Shown one piece after another: positions 16,690 through 20,975 of a DNA stretch of 20,975 nt. The stretch spans positions 1 through 20,975 of the forward strand of contig DAINCF010000049.1 of assembly GCA_036732565.1 (NCBI GenBank), given 5' to 3'. The notes under the pieces are model-generated. The model was not told the origin of the DNA, did no database searches, and worked only from the letters and a program-made list of their open reading frames with translations. This stretch comes from JAIVJN01 sp036732565. GTDB taxonomy: Bacteria; Acidobacteriota; Vicinamibacteria; Vicinamibacterales; UBA2999. The position numbers and the translations under genes were made by a program. Position 1 is the stretch's first letter, and each line of letters begins with the position of its first letter.

Positions 16690-17394
16690 TCAGGCGGTCG
16701 CCAGGTGGCGTGAAAACGCCAGTTCGAGCACGTCGCGAAATGACGCCAGGACGCTGTGCTTCCCGGAAACGACGACCTGATCGAACTCGCTCAAGTCCAT
16801 GATGTAGGGCGCAACGGGACCGAAATAATCGATTTCCGGCCCGATTTGGCGGAACGGGAACCCGAACTTCGCCACCAGCCGCTGCAAGGACGGCTCCGTG
16901 GCGACCAGCCAGTGCGTGTAGCCCCGCGCTTTCGAGACTTCGTACAGCGCTCGATACAAGGTCACGACCAAGGCGCCGCTGCCGTTGCGGGCCCGGCGAT
17001 AGCGGCGGCTCACCGCGAGCCGGGACACTTCCACGGTCGTGGCGCGTGCCCACTGCAACTCGTCGGTGGAACAGGAGACGTGGCAGTGGTCGAAGATCGG
17101 GAGACCGAAAACGCTCGGCCGGATGAGACGCGCCGTCCCGACGAGCGCTCCACTGGGGTCGAGCGTCCCGACGTGGAGAGAGTGAGTGTCGAACGCATCA
17201 GTCTCCACTTGATTCGGGTAGTGCTCCGCCGGGAGAAAGCCGCGTTCGAGACAATAGACCTGGTAGCGTAGTTTGAAGCTCTGCTCCAGCAGCTGCGGCT
17301 CGCCATCCAGCATTCGGCCACTGAACCCGTGAACCGGCGGCAGTGAAGGTGAGCGACCGGACGATCCCGATGCTCGATCCTGTACGTCCAACAT
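16690..17394 (-). CDS. LuxI-fold N-acyl synthase, PEP-CTERM/exosortase-associated acyltransferase type
   Basis: The 234-residue protein resembles autoinducer synthases and the TIGR03694 acyltransferase family, some members of which are long-chain N-acyl amino acid synthases. LuxI-invariant positions can be placed: R43 with Y47 in LRYQVYCLERGFLP (the RxxxF pair, here Tyr), D66 and D69 in ETDAFDTHS, R89 in GTARLIRPS, and E122 with R125 in TVEVSRLAVSRRYRR. The distinctive YCLERGFL and WLVATEPSLQRLVAKFGFPFRQIGPEIDYFG blocks fit TIGR03694 better than true homoserine-lactone synthases. A GGAG site lies seven bases before ATG 17394. It likely moves a fatty acyl chain from acyl-ACP to an amino-acid amine. 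No luxR-type regulator, exosortase or PEP-CTERM gene is in the window. It is transcribed with the desaturase. Confidence 0.83.
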   Translation of the reverse strand: MLDVQDRASGSSGRSPSLPPVHGFSGRMLDGEPQLLEQSFKLRYQVYCLERGFLPAEHYPNQVETDAFDTHSLHVGTLDPSGALVGTARLIRPSVFGLPIFDHCHVSCSTDELQWARATTVEVSRLAVSRRYRRARNGSGALVVTLYRALYEVSKARGYTHWLVATEPSLQRLVAKFGFPFRQIGPEIDYFGPVAPYIMDLSEFDQVVVSGKHSVLASFRDVLELAFSRHLATA

Positions 17395-17434
17395 ACGCGC
17401 TCTCCAGAAATAGCCTCATCTATTCTCGCGCATG

Positions 17435-17480
17435 TTTTCGCAGTTTTTCCCTTGATTTTTGCTATTTTTGCACATTTTTT
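17435..17480 (-). promoter_or_regulatory. Five helically phased A-tracts upstream of the acyltransferase gene
   Basis: T-runs on the plus strand (A-runs toward the gene) occupy 17435-17438, 17444-17448, 17456-17460, 17465-17469 and 17475-17480. Their centres are 9.5, 12, 9 and 10.5 bases apart, an average close to one helical turn. Two of the units are exact copies of GCAAAAAT on the minus strand. In-phase A-tracts bend DNA, and A-rich stretches can also serve as UP elements. They lie 41-86 bases before the start codon. Surrounding DNA is strongly GC-rich, so the block stands out. I could not place a convincing -35/-10 pair between it and the gene. Confidence 0.6.
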
Positions 17481-17486
17481 CCAGGG

Positions 17487-17543
17487 CGGTACACCGTCCG
17501 AGCCGGCTAATTTCTTAGCCGGATCCGGATCGTCATCGTGACG
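17487..17543. promoter_or_regulatory. Cluster of four inverted repeats behind the phased A-tracts
   Basis: Four palindromes lie end to end: CGGT-AC-ACCG (17487-17496), CCGGCTAA-TTTC-TTAGCCGG (17503-17522), GATCCGGATC (17522-17531) and CGTCA-TCG-TGACG (17531-17543). The second is the strongest, an 8-bp stem with a four-base loop, and its core resembles the hairpin at 10-29. Together they may be operators for the acyltransferase operon, a structured leader, or a REP-like repeat. None is followed by a T-run in the transcribed direction of either neighbour. Confidence 0.5.
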
Positions 17544-18014
17544 GTTCATCGCACAATGCGAGCGGTTTCGAGCACGCGATAGTTGGCATGCTTTCCCGTC
17601 GCTCCGATGCTGAAGGTCGAGAGGTCGAAACGCGGATGAGGGACGTCAGCCTGAGGCCCCTTGCAGGACGCCGAGCACTCGGCAAACGAGGGAGCGCGAG
17701 GAGAAAGATCGCGCGCTCGAACAGGCTGCTGCAGTCAATCGTCGAGACGCGCGATTCGCGGTTGGACTGGCGCTGGTCTGTTCCCGCAGACGCAGCGGTC
17801 GTCGGCTTCGTCCCCGACGCGCCGTGCGCGCTGGGATCCTGAACGTTGCGCTGCGTACCCCACGATAGTCGCACGACCCTCGCTCCTCGGTTCCGGCGCA
17901 ATCCCACTTCAGGCAGGTCGTGAGGGGATTGCCCTCCCGAAATCGCATACGTCCCAGAGTCATGGTCTTCGAGACGAGTGGGGGCGAGTGTGACTCGCGA
18001 GAGAGGAGCTTGGA
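17544..18014. other. Intergenic region without a supported gene
   Basis: Several open frames cross this stretch on both strands, as expected for GC-rich DNA, but none has a good start site together with a recognisable protein pattern. I found no tRNA-like fold or tandem repeat. The right end carries the ribosome binding site GGAG (18005-18008) of the secreted-protein gene. No convincing promoter hexamers were found for that gene. Confidence 0.5.
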
Positions 18015-20684
18015 ATGGACAGAAAGCAACCTGCACTCCTGGCGCGAGGCCTTGTGGTCGTCGCGGCCTTGATGCTCGTGGTTCGTGAGACCGCCGCGCT
18101 TCCCGAGACGTTCGACCCCGGCAGCCTGATCATCCCGATGGATGTGTCTGCAGGGGGGCAGGACCTCGGGATGCTGCGCGCGTATGGCCTCGTGTACGAG
18201 CTCCTGCGAAACGGAGTGCCGGTCCATTGGGTGATCAATCCCACGAAGCTCCCGAACGGCGACGATTTCGTGATCGGTACGGGGCTGCTGGAGAACGTCG
18301 AGACCGGCGCCACCGTCTCGTTGCCACGCCCGTATCGCGGCGGGCCGTTCGTCATTGCAGCCGCCGACGCCGGTGCCGCCTTGCCGATCATCCAGGCCTG
18401 GCAAGCGGCCGCCGGCGACAACACCGTCGTGCACCGCCTCGCGGCCGGTGCGTTCACGGCGGAGTCCGCGCGGACGCTCCTGGGGGCGCCGAGAATCGCC
18501 ATCTTGAAGGATGGCTCCGAAACCATCGCCTTCATTGACCTCAACGCCGCCGGCATCCTCGATTCCACCGGCGCGGCCTGGAGCGCTTCGTCTCCGGACC
18601 TGCTCACGGAAGCGCAGGTAGGAGGTGCGACCGGAACCAACGACGCGGACGGGGCGCTGTTTCATGCCAGCGGCCTGACGCGCTACGGCCACCTCCTCTC
18701 GATGCACTACCAGGTCACGAGCAACACGCCAGGCGTCGTGCAAGAGGTCCGTTCATGGCTCGACCAGGGCCCCCTGACGCATGCCTTCATGCAGTGCGAG
18801 GCCGCCCGGGTGTTCGAGAACGATCCGGCGGGGCACTTCCTCACCACCGCCGGCATCATCGACGATGGTGCGGCCGCGTCGAGCCCTGCCAACCGCGTTC
18901 CGTTCTCGCCGCTGACTCAAATCGACGGCACGTTGCAAGCCGATGATGGGGTCTTCGACTCGCTCGGCCTCCCCGGCGGATCGAGCTACAAGGTCGGGGT
19001 GACGTCGCTGATCAATGAGACCAGCGCACCGCTCACCGGGCGCGTGATGCTGCTCACGGGACACCTGGACGGCAACCTTGACAACGGCCGGGTGACGTAC
19101 TTGTCCGGTCACGACTACACCACGACACTGCCGGTCACGACCAATCCACAGGCCAATGGCGTGCGCCTGTTCCTGAACACGCTGTTCGAGTCGGGCAGCG
19201 TCACCGAGCCGGTCCAGGACGACGTCACGCTGACAACGTCGGCTCCGGCGTTCATCAGCACCTCTCAGATCACTTACACCATCAGTTACGCCAACCCGGG
19301 TCCGCGGCCGGTGGAGAACGTCAAGGTCACCGATGTCATTCCGCCAGGCACGACCTACGTGAGCGCGACCGGCGGCGGGACACATTCAGGCGGCGTCGTC
19401 ACCTGGAACCTGCCGCCGCTGGCAGCTGGCGCGAGCGGCGCGCTCAGTCTCACCGTGAACGCGACGGCCGACGGCGTGTACTCGAATACCGCCAAGATGG
19501 ATTTCGCGCACCTGCAGGTGCGGCGGATCTCCTCGGCGACGGTCACGACCGCGCGGGACACCATCGCGCCCATCGTCACGATTGTCAACGCCCCCATCGC
19601 CACCGCCGCCACCTCGCCGACCTTCTTCTTTACCGTGGCGTCAGGTGGCACCGCGACGAGCGCCGAGTGCCGGGTCGACTCCGGCCCATTCGTCCCGTGC
19701 GCCTCCTCCTTCACCACCCTGCCACTAGCCAACGGCAACCACGTCTTCTACGTTCGCGCGACCGACGCCGCCGGCAACGTCGGCCCAGTTGCGTCTCATG
19801 CCTTCGAGGTCGATACCATCGCGCCGATCGTGGCGATTCCCGGGCCTCCGATCAATCCCACCGTCACCGCGGACAGCACGCCGACACTCTCGTTCAGCAT
19901 CAGTGCTGCTGGCTCGCCCGCGATCGCATACTGCGCCGTCACCTCGGTCGCGCTGCCGCAGGCGCCATTCGTGCCCTGCGGTGCCGGGTCGTACACCGTG
20001 GTGAGCCCCCTCAGCGATGGCTCCTATGTCTTCCGGGTCCAGGCCATCGACGCCGCCGGAAATGTAGGGACGGCTTCGTTTTCTTTCGTGGTCAACACGA
20101 CGCCGCCCGCCGATGTCTGCCCGGCGGCACCAGTACTCGACACCTTCAATCGCGCCAACGGCCATCTCGGGAGCAAGTGGGCCGGCGCGGCGGTCGATCT
20201 CTTCTACAAGATCAAGAATCAGAAAGCCGAGGTCGGGCTCGGCGGGCCGGCCTACTGGAACACCGCGTCGTTCGGAGTCGCGCAGACCGCGTTCGTCACG
20301 CTGAGCACAGTCGATCGCACGAGCCGGTCGCAGGGCGTTCTACTGAAGGTGCAGACCGGCAGCGTGCCGAATGCGGGAGCCATTGCGGTGGTCTATGACG
20401 GTCCGGAACGCGCGGTGCGCGTGTCGACGATCCGGCTGGGCGCGCTGGCGTGGAAGCCGTACACCCAGACGCCGGTCACGTTCGTCAACGGCGACAAGCT
20501 CACGGCCTCGGTGACCGCCAGCGGTGTCGTGAAGGTCTACAAGAACTGCGCGCTGATCGCGACCGTGACGCTGACTGGGGCTGATGCCTCGTTCTTCAAC
20601 CCGCGTGGCGGGAAGATCGGCATCTGGACCCTGGACGCCTCCAAGGCCGTATTGGATGACTTCGGGGGAGGCACCATCCCCTGA
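18015..20684 (+). CDS. Large secreted multidomain protein with DUF11, Ig-like and C-terminal sheet domains
   Basis: The 889-residue protein has a signal peptide (about 1-29, cleavage near TAA-LP). Residues about 37-395 form a domain I do not recognise by name; it contains AYGLVYELLRNGVPVHWVIN (56-75), GGPFVIAA (109-116), GHFLTTAGI (273-281) and TYLSGHDYTT (361-370). A DUF11-like unit spans about 402-510 (YTISYANPGPRPVENVKVTDVIPPGTTYVS). Two Ig-like units follow (about 517-600 and 603-694), each with FYVRATDAAGNVG or FRVQAIDAAGNVG. The C-terminal part (about 708-889), opening with DTFNRANG, looks like a beta-sandwich of the LamG/DUF1080 type. There is no PEP-CTERM, membrane or LPXTG tail. The ATG has GGAG (18005-18008) six bases upstream. 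It is divergent from the acyltransferase. A binding or surface role is likely; substrate unknown. Confidence 0.82.
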   Translation: MDRKQPALLARGLVVVAALMLVVRETAALPETFDPGSLIIPMDVSAGGQDLGMLRAYGLVYELLRNGVPVHWVINPTKLPNGDDFVIGTGLLENVETGATVSLPRPYRGGPFVIAAADAGAALPIIQAWQAAAGDNTVVHRLAAGAFTAESARTLLGAPRIAILKDGSETIAFIDLNAAGILDSTGAAWSASSPDLLTEAQVGGATGTNDADGALFHASGLTRYGHLLSMHYQVTSNTPGVVQEVRSWLDQGPLTHAFMQCEAARVFENDPAGHFLTTAGIIDDGAAASSPANRVPFSPLTQIDGTLQADDGVFDSLGLPGGSSYKVGVTSLINETSAPLTGRVMLLTGHLDGNLDNGRVTYLSGHDYTTTLPVTTNPQANGVRLFLNTLFESGSVTEPVQDDVTLTTSAPAFISTSQITYTISYANPGPRPVENVKVTDVIPPGTTYVSATGGGTHSGGVVTWNLPPLAAGASGALSLTVNATADGVYSNTAKMDFAHLQVRRISSATVTTARDTIAPIVTIVNAPIATAATSPTFFFTVASGGTATSAECRVDSGPFVPCASSFTTLPLANGNHVFYVRATDAAGNVGPVASHAFEVDTIAPIVAIPGPPINPTVTADSTPTLSFSISAAGSPAIAYCAVTSVALPQAPFVPCGAGSYTVVSPLSDGSYVFRVQAIDAAGNVGTASFSFVVNTTPPADVCPAAPVLDTFNRANGHLGSKWAGAAVDLFYKIKNQKAEVGLGGPAYWNTASFGVAQTAFVTLSTVDRTSRSQGVLLKVQTGSVPNAGAIAVVYDGPERAVRVSTIRLGALAWKPYTQTPVTFVNGDKLTASVTASGVVKVYKNCALIATVTLTGADASFFNPRGGKIGIWTLDASKAVLDDFGGGTIP

Positions 20685-20946
20685 TGTCGCTCGGCATGTG
20701 GTCGGGCGACAGTTACTCTACTGCCTGTGCTGTCGCTCGACCTCGGCCCGGAGGCGCTCGTCCCGCTCGCGTAGCTCGGGGGTGGCGATCGCCACGCTCA
20801 CCATCGTCGTGCTGGGGAGTTGTGCCCAAAAGCGAGAGATGAACGACTAGGTGGCGGCCGCGAAGAGCGACGCCGAGAGGCGGCGGGAGTTGTGCCGGGA
20901 GCGGCGACCGAAGGGCGCCGGTCGAAGCCTAAACGACTGCGGCGAA
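20685..20946. other. Intergenic region with a weak hairpin and a short direct repeat
   Basis: TGTCGC/GCGACA (20685-20690 and 20706-20711) forms a weak stem right after the stop codon and might help terminate transcription, though no T-run follows. The 12-base word GGGAGTTGTGCC occurs at 20815-20826 and again at 20885-20896, 70 bases apart. No gene of convincing type is seen; a 28-codon minus-strand frame with a charged helical product lacks a ribosome binding site. Confidence 0.4.
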
Positions 20947-20973
20947 CACCACCTGCGCGGAGCGCAAGTGGTG
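20947..20973. repeat. Near-perfect hairpin at the right edge
   Basis: CACCACCTGCGC (20947-20958) pairs with GCGCAAGTGGTG (20962-20973) around a GGA loop, with a single C/A mismatch in 12 positions. The window ends two bases later, so it is not known whether this is a terminator of the next gene, part of a dispersed repeat or a longer structure. Confidence 0.5.
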
Positions 20974-20975
20974 GA

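Noticed and set aside
16690..17394. Naming the LuxI-fold gene as a homoserine-lactone autoinducer synthase
   Set aside because: It keeps the LuxI fold residues, but the YCLERGFL and EPSLQRLVAKFG blocks fit the exosortase-associated acyltransferases better, and no luxR gene is present.
17470..17486. A sigma-54-like site (TGG...TGC) on the minus strand before the acyltransferase gene
   Set aside because: The GG and GC are separated by 9 bases instead of the required 10, and the -24 half lacks CAC, so the match is not good enough despite the appeal for an exosortase-type regulon.
17010..17549. A 179-codon minus-strand frame crossing the phased A-tracts and overlapping the acyltransferase gene
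   Set aside because: Its lysine-rich start is simply the A-tracts read as codons, and the rest is the acyltransferase gene in the wrong frame.
17533..18036. A 167-codon minus-strand frame in the gap before the secreted-protein gene
   Set aside because: No ribosome binding site at its start, no domain pattern, and it begins inside the opposing gene.
20720..20806. A 28-codon minus-strand frame encoding a charged helix near the right edge
   Set aside because: No Shine-Dalgarno sequence and too short to judge; kept only as a remark in the intergenic entry.

Overview
The window is a GC-rich (roughly two-thirds G+C) Gram-negative chromosome segment. It has outer-membrane and periplasmic proteins (a TonB-dependent receptor, a YfiR-like protein and a lytic transglycosylase). 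The GloVer-type tandem-repeat protein, the ankyrin protein with its particular N-terminal module, and the GAF/coiled-coil protein together suggest an Acidobacteriota-like soil or sediment bacterium, perhaps Vicinamibacteria. There is no rRNA or other marker gene, so this is an inference from gene style only. I see no transposase, integrase, tRNA or CRISPR array.

Layout. Bases 48-3526 (minus strand): a coiled-coil/GAF protein followed by an Slt-type lytic transglycosylase, joined by an ATGA overlap and driven by a good sigma-70-like promoter at 3610-3638. Bases 3800-5770 (minus): an APC-superfamily permease with a soluble C-terminal domain. Bases 5972-8344 (plus): a secreted protein with about seven GloVer repeats and Ig-like domains. 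Bases 8435-9763 (plus): an ammonium transporter preceded by a long hairpin that touches its ribosome binding site. Bases 9788-11002 (minus): an ankyrin protein. Bases 11289-13966 (plus): a YfiR-like protein and a TonB-dependent receptor in an ATGA-overlapping operon. Bases 14086-15522 (plus): a divergent PaaK/F390-synthetase-like adenylate-forming protein, convergent with a minus-strand pair formed by a LuxI-fold acyltransferase (16690-17394) and a membrane fatty-acid desaturase (15585-16625). Bases 18015-20684 (plus): a large secreted multidomain protein.

The most interesting part is 14086-17543. A LuxI-fold acyltransferase of the PEP-CTERM/exosortase-associated type, a fatty-acid desaturase and an adenylate-forming protein lie together. 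Behind them is an unusual control region: five helically phased A-tracts followed by a cluster of inverted repeats. I read this as a candidate locus for making a fatty-acyl amino-acid-type lipid, possibly unsaturated. No exosortase or PEP-CTERM protein is present in the window, so the link to protein sorting is not shown here.

Other signals worth following are the structured leader of the ammonium transporter, the structured start region of the adenylate-forming gene, the unknown N-terminal domain of the 889-residue secreted protein, and GCCGGC-type hairpins at both the left end and the acyltransferase promoter region.
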